A stretch of 64,000 nucleotides of DNA, from assembly GCA_933207985.1 (NCBI GenBank), contig OW240916.1:79920710-79984709 (forward strand). The letters run 5' to 3'. The translations under genes and the position numbers were made by a program. The notes beneath the pieces were generated by a model. That model saw nothing but the letters and a program-made list of their open reading frames with translations. It did not search any database and was not told the origin of the DNA. Positions 56,401 through 64,000 of the stretch are shown in pieces. The DNA is from Pelobates cultripes. Lineage: Eukaryota > Chordata > Amphibia > Anura > Pelobatidae. Positions within the stretch are counted from its first letter, which is position 1. Every line of letters begins with the position of its first letter.

Positions 56401-56547
56401 GGGGCAGCGGCCTCTTCCGCTTATGCGGCAGGCGCGTCCCTTTCGGACATTTTACGAGCGGCGGACTGGACCAGAGAATCTACCTTTAGGACATTCTACT
56501 TTCGCCCTCTTGATAATCCGGCGTTTGCTTTTCTTTCACAGCGTTGA
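53419..56547 (+). CDS. DIRS gag tail fused in frame to tyrosine recombinase (991 codons from first ATG)
   Basis: A single open frame of about 1043 codons (53419-56547); the first ATG is 53572, giving 991 residues. It begins with a gag tail (LGPLAQGKLFGEDFLKEL, before the ATG), then an Arg/Gly/Ser-rich basic linker (RGRGSRGRSRARF, about residues 60-72). A long middle of about 600 residues is simply the other frame of the RT/RNase H and has no fold I can name. A DIRS tyrosine recombinase follows: DSWAPGTRRCYLSAWHSW, FLTSLFTAGKSYRSINVVRS, catalytic Arg in RRVADVRAFD (R834/R835), HSVRGAAASSAY (H940, R943) and the nucleophile Tyr in TFYFRPL (about Y976). All four catalytic residues are present. 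The recombinase would cut and join the circular DNA copy to its target. Whether it is made from this long frame, a spliced RNA or an internal start is unknown. Confidence 0.85.
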   Translation, partial: AALYRIDEKLVELGDKELGPLAQGKLFGEDFLKELNKRVNIFTSLNKAQTSMRKVFRGSHTRGVFGRAGRQRGRAASRFWPSGPRTTRTQQMFYPDSSSEHRFHQFRGSDRGRGSRGRSRARFSNGKSESYSSSNPLSYRRSCFSFFPELERTIFRRVDNPNGAGLLNRVRLDHAPAGPSTSDPDYTGRRPPHRRGTPRTSLQGCHPTGSGCHWFLQQYLPGQEENRQISPRYQSQGAQFSRGIPTFQNGRYTSSPGLASTRRLVHSSGPQRRVPYHSGTQKQPSLPPLLLARDPLAVHLSPVWPQLGPVVLYQDYEAGSGENQIPRHKMHHLPRRYPDLRRGCRDSAETHGIHTTPFGLSGFRRQPSQVRIDPGSISSIPRIRNRLHIMHSPPPGYQNYVNPQGDPESPSSDYYTPTITGTDRRPSLRIHPGHFSRAPALQGHATPQGKFPSQTTDIRPTGSYVGRSSGRTTLVAELHAGLEWQGHIREPARLRAGIGCQSLRLGSNRRNHVHRRSLDFRRALDAHKLPGTLGRVLRHSQPGKGSIQLLHPTPHGQRLSGQLHQPPWRHSFLNTGGSHERDLRLLPTTQHHLAGRALTRGLQYDGGLVLTPLAGRQQLAARPSYFRATGCTEGTSLHRPFCVPQQSTDRGFLQLAPRPGEPRNGRFFPTMARGRCLRIPSFRNDNGPSGTFNQRSPPPTRCPNHPQEPIGPTSPTSPAGTLSPCGLDSFRGSWRTEELSQETKDLLWDSWAPGTRRCYLSAWHSWTSWCVGRDLNPFTAPTHSIMNFLTSLFTAGKSYRSINVVRSAISAAHTPTQGTPVGKDPLICRLLRGMRLRRPPEPKYSRLWDVGVVLQFLRNWPPNEKLSLRQLTAKFTLLLCLVSFRRVADVRAFDANAFTFCPAGVTFRISRRTKSNSHSVFYPFFPSDPQLCVVSTLRQYVEATATLRQPSTHQLLISYVRPYGPVSVTTLARWVRWLLSLASIDQTFGAHSVRGAAASSAYAAGASLSDILRAADWTRESTFRTFYFRPLDNPAFAFLSQR
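53603..55777 (+). pseudogene. DIRS 3 reverse transcriptase / RNase H / methyltransferase-like frame, three stops
   Basis: Overlaps the recombinase frame in the next phase. It is open from 53603 to a TGA at 53918 (FFQNWKELSSDAWIIQTVQG, then Y-stop-IEF, where the family usually has an Arg). It is open again to a TAA at 54926, covering the RT: RKKTGKFRHVINLREL, FTRLDLKDAYLTIP (motif A), LPFGLSSAPWCFTKIM (motif B), CIIYLDDILIF (catalytic YLDD) and VQFLGFVID. RNase H follows (LESDASR-stop-GWGATDG, NCLELLAGSFAI, RMDNVSAVSYINRLGG) to a TGA at 55136. The last part has LLAEHLPGDSNTTADWYSRH, YIDLFASRNNRQTEVFFSW and GDGAYAFPPFAM. It then seems to lack about 25 residues before LPDAPTILRNP. The first stop is consistent with CGA-to-TGA decay. 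RT residues are otherwise intact, so the damage is recent. Confidence 0.85.
53795..53863 (+). promoter_or_regulatory. Possible intron with two alternative 3' splice sites
   Basis: Donor AACG/GTAAGT at 53795. Acceptor A: ATATCGCAG/GT ending 53840 (46 nt). Acceptor B: TTTCTCTTTTTTTCCAG/A ending 53863 (69 nt). B keeps the gag/recombinase frame; A moves gag into the RT frame (RVSLFFQNWKELSSDAWIIQ). Predicted from sequence only; 46 nt is shorter than usual vertebrate introns. The same sites exist in copy 1 (37275, 37320, 37343). Confidence 0.35.
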
Positions 56548-56549
56548 AA

Positions 56550-56655
56550 TTGCAAAATACGAAGCCTCCTGTCATGTGATAAAATTGAAGATTATGCTAG
56601 CTTTAGTGTACAGATAATCTTAATTTTAATAATGACAGGAGGCGAGTATTTTTCC
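56550..56655. repeat. DIRS 3 internal complementary region
   Basis: GCAAAATACGAAGCCTCCTG-TCATGTGATAAAATT is the reverse complement of the element's left end (53201-53236). It is followed at once by TGAAGATTATGCTAGC...AATGACAGGAGGCGAGTATT, the reverse complement of the right end (57307-57380). The two halves overlap in AATT, as in a circle junction. It starts within a few bases of the recombinase stop codon. Confidence 0.9.
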
Positions 56656-57198
56656 TCCCTGTTCTCTTTTGTTCTTCCCTACCTTTCATTTTCACTTCTA
56701 CCTATTACTCTTTGCTCTCTCATATGTTGGTATAATACCTGACGCGGTAGCTCTTGTTTAAATGCCTTATTTACATTCGCTTATAGAGCTATATATATAT
56801 TGTCTGGGTGGGATACTTATTTAACACCACTAAGCGAGGACGTTTAGTTTATTATTATCATGTTACTAGACGATATTAAAGTTGAATTACGGGACAGACA
56901 TCCTTTGTTTTATACAATCACTTCTGGACTCTAACGCACCTTATACTCTCGTTTCAGCTTAACCAGAAGCTACACGGAATCATTAAAGTCTCCATACAAG
57001 ATGTCGTCATCATCGCATCAGGAGATTTATCATCAGGTCTTGGTAGACCATCGTTTGACAAGGAGACACCTTCGTCTGCATTCTACCTGTTCCGGTTCAA
57101 TTTATTCTGATTAAGTTTCCAGTTTCTTGCTCTATGGACTTCTCAGTTGTTCTGTTATTTTCTACATTTATGAACTTGTGATGTCGCAATTTTTAAAG

Positions 57199-57330
57199 AG
57201 CAAATGATGTCATAGGTCACACCTCTTATACCCTATTCTTCGTTGTGATTGGTTAAAAGTTTTGTCACTCTTTTCTTTGCTGCTATGGAGATAGTAAAGA
57301 AAGATTATGCAAAATACTCGCCTCCTGTCA
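57199..57330. repeat. DIRS 3 right inverted terminal repeat
   Basis: Inverse of 53213-53339: CACACCTCTTATACCCTATT, TTGTCACTCTTTTCTTTGCT, GCAAAATACTCGCCTCCTGT. A further 50 bp beyond it (57,331-57,380) are unique to the right end and are mirrored in the internal complementary region. Confidence 0.9.
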
Positions 57331-57380
57331 ATATTAAAATTAAGATTATCTGTACACTAAAGCTAGCATAATCTTCAATT

Positions 57381-58796
57381 TCTATATATAAAATATGAAA
57401 GTTCTAATACAGAACTGAAATGTTGACTTTGTTTGGAGAATTTCATGTAATTAAATTGAAATATCAATAAAGGAAAGCTTTTTTGCAAGCGGATATCTTG
57501 GAGTGCCTGCCTATTAGGGATACATATCTTAAAGTGTGACAAGAGCACCGGGTAAAGTAACCATTTTTTCTTTAGTTGGAGTGGACGTTTTTTTTTTCAA
57601 TTTTGTATATGTATATATACATTTATTTATTATCTATCTATCTATATATATATATATATATATATATAGATAGATCGATAGATAGATTCATATTATTATA
57701 TTATAGCTTCACTGCAAATGTATTTATATTATTATATTATAACTTTCACTTCAATATTTTTTTTTCTGTGCCATTACTTTTTTTTCTCCATTTTCTCTCT
57801 CAGTCCTTTCACTAAAATGCAAGGCTTTTTGCTGCAATGAAATGTATAACAGGCAAATTCCATAACTTTTATATATATATATATATATAAAACGTGTCAC
57901 AATGTGCTATTTTAATATAAACGTATATTATATTAAGACATTACTGACACTTTAATAGTTTTTTTTTAATATCTAGAATCTCAATTTATGCACATATAGA
58001 GTGTGTGAGAATAACTGTCGGTGTGTAATTTAATACATTGCTGCATGTATTTTATATGGAATTTGGTCATACTACTTGAGGTGTAAAAAGGTTATCACCA
58101 TTCAATTAACTATACCCTTTGTAAAACCTGGAAACGTTTTTGTAAACATATAATCAGACATGATTTTGGGCCCTGCCCAATATCACATTGGATAACTAGA
58201 TATCCATGCCACGTGCATTGCTAATCCTATGAATCCATCACCATCCTTTACTCTTCCAAACCCTAATCCCGTCATTTTATTTCCCTGTCTCGCTTTACCC
58301 ACATGTGTTTCCCTCCCTATTTCCCTAACACTATGGTTACCATATACAACATGTTTTCAGGGATACATATAATGCTGCCATAAAGATGAAACTGCATGGA
58401 AAGGGTGGCCCAGCAGTATGTATTATGCATATTCTGCAGGATTCTTCATCTTTTACACCTTCTGAATTGTACATACTGCAGGGCAACCCATATTGTGTAC
58501 TGCCCAACATTATGCATATGTGATATGTGTCCCTGAAAACATGTTGGATATGGTAAACCAAACTATTTCCCCTTCTCTCTCTCTGCACACCTCATATAAA
58601 ATCCATTGTGTCCCTCTCCTCATCTCCCTAAATCTCTCTCTCTCTCTCTCTCTCTCTCCTTTAATCCTTACTAATAATTACTTTTTTAGAAATGGCTCTA
58701 AGGAAAGTGCTGAAGCTGTGGTGTGGTGCTTTGATTTGCTGTCAGCTAGTATAAACGTGCTAGTATACTGCCACCTAAGAAGCTCAGATGTAGGAC
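57381..58796. other. AT-rich interval with microsatellites
   Basis: (TATC/GATA)n and (TA)n at 57,630-57,690, (TA)n at 57,872-57,890, (CT)n at 58,632-58,658. An inverted word pair, CAACATGTTTTCAGGGA (about 58,348) and TCCCTGAAAACATGTTG (about 58,530), flanks 58,330-58,590 and may mark a small non-autonomous element. No gene recognised. Confidence 0.5.
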
Positions 58797-59303
58797 TTAA
58801 AGGACCACTATAGTGCCAGGAAAACATACTCGTTTTCCTGGCACTATAGTGCCCTGAGGGTGCCCCCACCCTCAGGGTCCCCCTCCCGCCAGGCTGGATG
58901 GAGAGGAAGGGGTTAAACTTACCTCTTTCTCCAGCGTCTGGCGGGGAGCTCTCCTCCTCCTCTCCTCCTCCTCTCCTCCTCCTCTCCTCCCTCTCTTCAA
59001 CTGAATGCGCATGCGCGTCAGGAGCCGCGCGCGGATTCAGCCAGTCAATAGGAAAGCATTCTCAATGCTTTCTCCTATGGACACTGGCGTCTTCTCACTG
59101 TGAAAATCACAGTGAGAAGCATGCAAGCACCTCTAGCGGCTGTCAAGAGACAGCCACTGGAGGCTGGATTAACCCTAACATAAACATAGCAGTTTCTATG
59201 AAATTGCTATGTTTATTAAAAAAAGGGTTAACCCTAGCTGGACCTGGCACCCAGACCTCTTCATTAAGCTGAAGTGGTTTGGGTGCCTATAGTGGTCCTT
59301 TAA
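58797..59303. mobile_element. T2/Kolobok-type MITE, multi-hairpin (second copy, inverted)
   Basis: TTAAAGGACCACTATAGTGC at the left, TATAGTGGTCCTTTAA at the right, TTAA at both ends. Same hairpin series as 8323-8823 read in the other direction: GTGCCAGGAAAA/TTTTCCTGGCAC, CCCTGAGGGTG/CACCCTCAGGG, GGAAAGCATTCTCAATGCTT, TCTCACTGTG/CACAGTGAGA, a CTAGCGGCTGTC/GACAGCCACTGG stem. Unlike the first copy it has a (CTCCTC)n expansion at 58,958-58,990. Confidence 0.85.
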
Positions 59304-59566
59304 GCCCAAACAATTACCCACTAACAACGCGTGTGACTTTGACCCTTGCAGATTATTATTATTATTAGTCAAAATAAATTGCTAAACACCTCTATAAAAT
59401 ACTATGACACAATATATATTTTGAAAGTGTTACAAAACTATTTCTAAGGCACTAAATACTTTAGTTAGAACCCTAAAACAACATTCAGATATCTGTACCC
59501 TTTCTCTCTTCAACTAATCTCATTGTTATTCTTCAGAAATAATACAAAGTAACTAATCACTATTTG
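59304..59566. other. Intergenic, nothing recognised
   Basis: Short AT-rich interval, including a (TAT)n run at 59,353-59,366. Confidence 0.6.
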
Positions 59567-59630
59567 CTCTAAAGCATAGGCGTGCGCAGCCTATTGCATT
59601 AGGGTGTGCACCCTAAAGCACAAGCAGACG

Positions 59631-59666
<36 letters not shown>

Positions 59667-59677
59667 TTATGTATATA

Positions 59678-59724
<47 letters not shown>

Positions 59725-59739
59725 ACATATATACACACA

Positions 59740-60660
59740 TACACACACTGCTGTGTGTGTGTGCTGTGTGAGGGTGCTGTTAGTGTGATGTGTGTGTGAC
59801 GGTGCTGGTAGTGTGCTATGTGGGTGAGGGTGTTTGTGTGTGCGCGCTTGTGAGGATGCTGTTAATGTACTGTGTGTGAGGGTGCTGTTTGTGTGTGTGT
59901 GTGCGCTTGTGAGGGTGCTGTTAATGTACTGTGTGTGAGGGTGCTGTATGTGTGTGTGGGTGCTGTATGTGTGTTGGTGCTGTGTATGTCTGTGGGTGCT
60001 GTATGTGTGTGGGTGCTGTGTATGTCTGTGAGTGCTGTGTGTGTCTGTGGGTGCTGTATGTGTGTGGGTGCTGTGTATGTCTGTTGGTGCTGTGTATGTG
60101 TGTGGGTGCTGTATGTGTGTGGGTGCTGTGTATGTCTGTGGGTGCTGTATGTGTGTGGGTGCTGTGTATGTCTGTGGGTGCTGTGTATAGGTGCTGTATG
60201 TGTGTGGGTGCTGTATGTCTGTGGGTGCTGTGTATGTCAGTGGGTGCTGTATGTCTGTGGGTGCTGAATGTATGTGGGTGCTGTGTATGTCTGTGGGTGC
60301 TGTGTATGTCTGGGTGCTGTATGTGTGTGGGTGCTGTGTATGTGTGTGGGTGCTGTGTATGTCTGTGGGTGCTGTATGTCTGTGGGTGCTGGATGTCTGT
60401 GGGTGCTATGTATGTCTGTGGGTGCTGTATGTCTGTGGGTGCTGTGTATGTCTGTGGGTGCTGTATGTCTGTGGATGCTGAATGTGTGTGGGTGCTGAAT
60501 GTGTGTGGGTGCTGTGTATGTCTGTGGGTGCTGAATGTGTGTGGGTGCTGAATGTGTGTGGGTGCTGTATGTGTGTGTGCTGTGTGTGTGTGCTGTATGT
60601 GTGTGGGTGCTGTATGTGTGTTTGCTGTGTGTGTTGTATGTGTGTGTGTGGGTGATTGTG
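59740..60660. repeat. GGGTGCTGTATGTGTGT minisatellite
   Basis: Dozens of 15-17 bp units (GGGTGCTGTATGTGTGT / GGGTGCTGTGTATGTCTGT). All three forward frames stay open and read as VCVGAVCVWVL-type strings; these are not proteins. Confidence 0.95.
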
Positions 60661-60826
60661 GGGGTGGAGGTGGGGGTACATTACTTGCTATCCCCCCTCC
60701 CTTCTTACCTTTTGTAGGGAGGGGGGATCGTGCTGCTGCTTCCTTCCCTGGTGGTCCAGTGGAGGAGGGGATCCTTGCTGCTGTGATCCCTGGTGGTCCA
60801 GTGCTGTGATCCCTGGTGGTCCAGTG

Positions 60827-61080
60827 GAGAGTGAACTCTAGCCCCCTGTGGGGCTAGAGTTCACTCTCGCGAGATTTGAGGGTTGCCGCGGCAACGCTCA
60901 TATCTCGCGAGAGGAACCCGGCGGAGCTGCCGGCAATAGCTCCGCCGGTCCTCTCCTGCCTCCCTCCCTGCATGTGGGTCTGTGGGGAGGGAGGCTGAGA
61001 GCAGAGCCGGCGCTCGGATAGCGCCGGCTCTGCATGAGCCGACAGGGGAGATCCTGAGATCTCCCCTGCCGGTCTCAATA
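60827..61080. repeat. Hairpin array inside the hAT-like element
   Basis: A perfect 19-bp stem (60827-60845 / 60850-60868, loop CTGT). It overlaps a near-perfect 24-bp stem, CTCTCGCGAGATTTGAGGG / CGCTCATATCTCGCGAGAG (60,863-60,914), centred on GCCGCGGC. Then CCGGCGGAGCT/AGCTCCGCCGG, AGAGCCGGCGCT/AGCGCCGGCTCT and CAGGGGAGATC/GATCTCCCCTG. Five stems within 255 bp. Confidence 0.85.
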
Positions 61081-61156
61081 TGCATAGGCGTGCCGCAGGA
61101 TTAGGGTGTGCCCAGGCACACCCGGCACACCCCGTGCGCACGCCTATGCTCTAAAG

Positions 61157-62675
61157 ACACAAAGAAATCCTTTGGTGAAAGTGTTCCCTTGGCAAACTCA
61201 GAAAATACTAAAGATATAGAGAAAACCAAAAAGCAGAAAATGTGTATAGATCACCAGAAGTGGATGATAAAATAGTACACCCTGTATATACATAGTGTAA
61301 TACAATATGAAAATGTATATCTCGGGGTGGGGAGGGGGGATAAGAAAACATAGTGCAATACAATCAGCACAAGGTTAGGGGTAGAGGGTGGTAGAGAACT
61401 CACTGGGAAAATTCAGGTGTATCTCCCTCTATAACAGGGTAAATCAGTAGATGGAGAAAATCTTCTGAGAAGGTTTCTTCATAGATGTATATCTTCTTAT
61501 ATTGCTCATAATAAGAGAAAGAAAAAAGATTGTATAAAAATAACAAATTTATTAATACAGATTGCACTTACAAGATGTCAAATGACAGTCACCAGATCTC
61601 CACACAAGTTGCAGGAAAAAATCTGAGGATGGCAGATGCAGTATAAACAAACATATAAATTTTTCCCCCAGATGTACATTTTCCTTTTGGTTTTCTCTGT
61701 ATCTTCTTCAGATATACACCAGGCATAGCAATGTAGTGTAATCCACTACAGAAATACAAACCCTGATCTCAAGTCTTCTGCAAAGTACAGCATGTTGTCC
61801 AAATGATTCAAATCTGAAAACCTTATGCAAAAATATTACACCAATTAGGCTAATGTTCTGTAAAAAGACAAGTTTAACATTAACTTTTTGTCATATGGTA
61901 GAAATGGTGGTTTATTTTGTTGTATTGTAAATTAGATCATCACTTGCCATCAGTGACTAATAATTTCTCTTTTATATCAAACAGTGTTACAGGAGGTCAT
62001 CAGCTAAAGCTAAAGAAAAGCTTGGTCACATCGTTATTTCCAACAATTCTCCCTTTAGTAAATATTCTGGAATTTCTCATTGAGATGATGTGATAGGACT
62101 TGAGGCACGCAGTTCACATAGGAAATCTTACAAGTTAAAACAATATTGCATAGAAGAGAAGCCCAAAATGTCATCCTCATGATAGGCTTTTCAAAACCTA
62201 AAACAAAATTATTTGGTTGAAGTTATTCTTGTGAAAGGTGATAATTATTTTTTCTACCGGGATTATCAAGATGCATACGCAGATGATATAAATATATAAC
62301 TGTATTGTTTCTACACCTAAACTCCAAGTTTTGTTTGAAAACCTTGTTTAAAACGCAATAGCCAACATGGATAACAGTGGGAAAAACAAGGCTGGGGCAA
62401 AAACTGTTTCATTGCAATGTATGCACATGTTGTGTTGAATGCAACAAACAATACAAATATGGATTAATCCTAAGAGCAGGGCCGGACTGGGGATACAAAG
62501 CAGCCCTGGAAAAAAATCTATGCCAGCCCCATAAGTCATTGCGCCATATATTGTCACATGTAATATGTAAGGCTATGTTTTGCTACCCCAGATGATTGAG
62601 TAATATATAAACACACATATGGATATATTGATCCTGAAGAAAGCCACAGATGGAGGGCTGAAACGTTGATCAGTA
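61157..62675. other. Intergenic with minor repeat traces
   Basis: No gene recognised. GGGCCGGACTGGGGATACAA at 62,479 looks like a dispersed frog repeat. GAAGAAAGCCACAGATGGAG then GGGCTGAAACGTTGATC at about 62,637 looks like another. Short frames at 62,348-62,595 overlap on both strands and look accidental. Confidence 0.45.
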
Positions 62676-63420
62676 GTGATGTGACGAACATAAAATTTTC
62701 GGTTCGCAAACGGCGAACGCGAAATTCCGCAAATGTTCGCGAACGGGCGAACCGGGCGAACCGCCATAGACTTCAATAGGCAGGAGAATTTTAAAACCCA
62801 CAGGGACTCTTTCTGGCCACAATAGTGATGAAAAAGTTGTTTCAAGGGGACTAACACCTGGACTGTGGCATGCCGGAGGGGGATCCATGGCCAAACTCCC
62901 ATGGAAAATTACATAGTTGATGCAAGGTCTGGTTTTAATCCATAAAGGGCATAAATCACCTAACATTCCTAAATTGTTTGGAATAACGTGCTTTAAAACA
63001 TCAGGTATGATGTTGTATTGATCAGGTAGTGTAAGGGTTACGCCCGCTTTACAGTGACAGACCAAACTCCCCGTTTAACGCACCGCAAACAACCGCAAAC
63101 AGTCCATTTGCACAACCGCAAACTCCCCATTTGCACAAGGTTGGATACCAAACTAGCCATGTCCCGTTCCTTGTCCTCACTGATGTCATTGAAGGTCTCT
63201 TCCTTCACCCAGCCACGTACAACATCAAGGGTCCCCAAAAGGTGACAACAAGCCCCCTGGGACGCCTGCTGTGTTGGGTCTTCCATCTCCTCAAAGCCAC
63301 CTTCCTCCTCTGACTCCTCTTCTTCAGACTCCTCTCTCTGCGTTGCCTCTCTCTGCATTATTATAAGGTGTGTTAAGTAGTACTATTCCTATCAGTTTAA
63401 TCCCTGTTACGTCCCCTATT
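62676..63420 (-). repeat. GTTCGCGAAC-type dispersed repeat
   Basis: Starts with repeated TTCGCxAAC/GCGAACGGGCGAACCGGGCG words (62,676-62,762), then GCCATAGACTTCAATAGGCA and CCACAGGGACTCTTTCTGGC. Related words at 7780-7822. It carries the acidic minus-strand frame listed next. Transposon class not determined. Confidence 0.6.
63038..63358 (-). CDS. Hypothetical acidic ORF within the repeat (106 codons)
   Basis: ATG start. Strongly acidic N-terminus (EESEEEESEEEGGFEEMED, residues 9-27), then QASQGACCHLLGTLDVVRGW, KEETFNDISEDKERDMASLV and a Cys-rich end (LRLCKWTVCGCLRCVKRG). I do not recognise a domain. Its location inside a dispersed repeat suggests it is the end of a transposon-encoded protein or a captured piece. 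The frame is intact, and its composition is unlike random AT-rich DNA. Confidence 0.35.
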   Translation of the reverse strand: MQREATQREESEEEESEEEGGFEEMEDPTQQASQGACCHLLGTLDVVRGWVKEETFNDISEDKERDMASLVSNLVQMGSLRLCKWTVCGCLRCVKRGVWSVTVKRA

Positions 63421-63589
63421 AGGGGACGTGTATATGGCATAGATTTTAGGAACTGGGAGCTGGAAAAAGATGCTTGGTCGGCCCTCCTACTTCAAATTTG
63501 GGGCACTGCGCATGCAATCTAATGTGCCACCAGATAGGAGTGGTGTGTTAAGTAGTACTATTCTTATCAGTTTAATCCCAATGTCACGA

Positions 63590-63960
63590 CTACTAGTGTG
63601 GTCCAGCACGCAGAAACTATGTAAACATATACATAGGCAAGAAAAGGAAAATAAAAGGACAGAGTGTAAACCGGACCTTACAATGGCCGGACTAATATGC
63701 TAGAGACAGAGAATGGTCAAAGGGAAAGACGAGGTCAAGGAAGCCAGAAAATACACAATACCGTTTACACAAGCCAAGTCAGGGAAACCAGAATTCAGAA
63801 TAACCAGGGAAAAGCCAAGATCAGGATACCAGGAAATCAGATTCACAATGATAAAGCACTCTCAGGAAACCAGGAACAGGAAACCACGACAGGTACTGGA
63901 GTGAGCTAGGGATTTAAATATCACGCGGCGGGCCGGCAGCCACGACACCCTGTTACGTCC
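63590..63960 (+). repeat. Dispersed repeat related to 33066-33680
   Basis: GTGTAAACCGGACCTTACAA, TGGCCGGAC, GAGGTCAAGGAAGCCAG and a purine-rich body match the repeat at 33,100-33,400 in the same orientation. GTTACGTCCCC occurs at 63,407 and 63,953 near both sides and might be the flanks of an insertion. Confidence 0.5.
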
Positions 63961-64000
63961 CCCTCATAAGGCATTTTTTAGTCGAATGTATCACCAACTG

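Larger units (their letters stand above)
53201..57380 (+). mobile_element. DIRS-type retrotransposon 3, both ends and internal complementary region
   Basis: About 4.18 kb. Left end AATTTTATCACATGACAGG, right end CTAGCATAATCTTCAATT. Inverted terminal repeats at 53213-53339 and 57199-57330. The internal complementary region at 56550-56655 carries the reverse complement of both outer ends joined together, as the DIRS replication model (circular intermediate) requires. Contents: deleted gag (only its tail), Arg/Gly-rich linker, RT/RNase H frame (three stops) and an intact tyrosine recombinase in an overlapping frame. Most of the gag present in DIRS 1 is missing between about 53,340 and 53,419. 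Confidence 0.9.
59567..61156. mobile_element. hAT-like non-autonomous transposon with 8-bp target duplication
   Basis: Body 59575-61148, starting CATAGGCGTGCGCAGCC and ending TGCGCACGCCTATG (inverted termini of at least 14 bp). It is flanked by CTCTAAAG at 59567-59574 and again at 61149-61156. An exact 8-bp target duplication is the hAT hallmark. Inside: (TA)n, a minisatellite of over 800 bp, two copies of a GATCCCTGGTGGTCCAGTG block and a GC-rich chain of hairpins. No transposase frame. A truncated relative is at 1783-2491. Confidence 0.9.

Noticed and set aside
59872..60809. Long Val/Cys/Gly open frames in three phases (up to 206 codons)
   Set aside because: They translate a minisatellite whose unit contains no stop in any forward phase; all phases are equally open.
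1..64000. tRNA and rRNA genes
   Set aside because: No cloverleaf with A/B boxes or rRNA core sequence was recognised by eye; a tRNA/rRNA search would settle it.

Overview
This is vertebrate nuclear DNA, almost certainly from a frog. It is AT-rich, with no operons, no rRNA or tRNA gene that I could recognise, and no complete host gene. The repeat families fit an anuran: DIRS tyrosine-recombinase retrotransposons, CR1/L2-like and L1-like LINEs, Tc1/mariner, hAT-like elements with 8-bp target duplications, and palindromic TTAAAGG-ended (T2/Kolobok-type) MITEs. Species is not determined. Nearly all recognisable coding sequence is retrotransposon or transposon, mostly broken.

Layout. 1-4.5 kb: simple repeats, a CR1/L2 LINE relic, a truncated hAT-like element with a minisatellite, and a Penelope-like reverse transcriptase relic. 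4.5-10.5 kb: nested hairpin repeats, a Tc1/mariner copy with both terminal inverted repeats, a T2-type MITE, a solo LTR and an 80-bp MITE. 11.4-14.3 kb: a decayed L1-like LINE with an internal 217-bp tandem duplication. 14.36-18.36 kb: DIRS element 1, with a readable gag, no reverse transcriptase and a frameshifted recombinase. 18.4-23.5 kb: AT-rich DNA with LINE and MITE fragments and two weak host-gene candidates (a small cysteine-rich secreted-like ORF at 19407-19616 and an exon-like segment at 22690-22830).

23,488-37,854 and 41,684-54,374 are two near-identical copies of one 12.7-14.4 kb block. Each carries a gypsy-integrase relic, a CR1/L2 LINE split by a palindromic element that is itself split by a minus-strand L1, a second plus-strand L1 3' half, and the start of a DIRS element. 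Between them lie a gag-only LTR retrotransposon (37,855-41,129), a 91-bp minisatellite and a 100-N assembly gap. Duplication around an N gap suggests two haplotypes placed in series, though a true segmental duplication is possible. The second copy runs on into DIRS element 3 (53,201-57,380), the best element in the window: both inverted terminal repeats, an internal complementary region matching both ends, an uninterrupted gag-tail/tyrosine-recombinase frame of about 1043 codons, and an overlapping RT/RNase H frame closed by three stops.

57.4-64 kb: microsatellites, a second T2-type MITE, an hAT-like insertion with its 8-bp target duplication, and two more dispersed repeats.

No new cellular pathway is visible. 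The notable material is the structure of the mobile elements: a possible alternative 3' splice-site switch between gag-recombinase and gag-RT in the DIRS element, template-switch-like rearrangements in DIRS 1 and the L1, chains of hairpins inside the MITE and hAT-like elements, and the assembly-level duplication.
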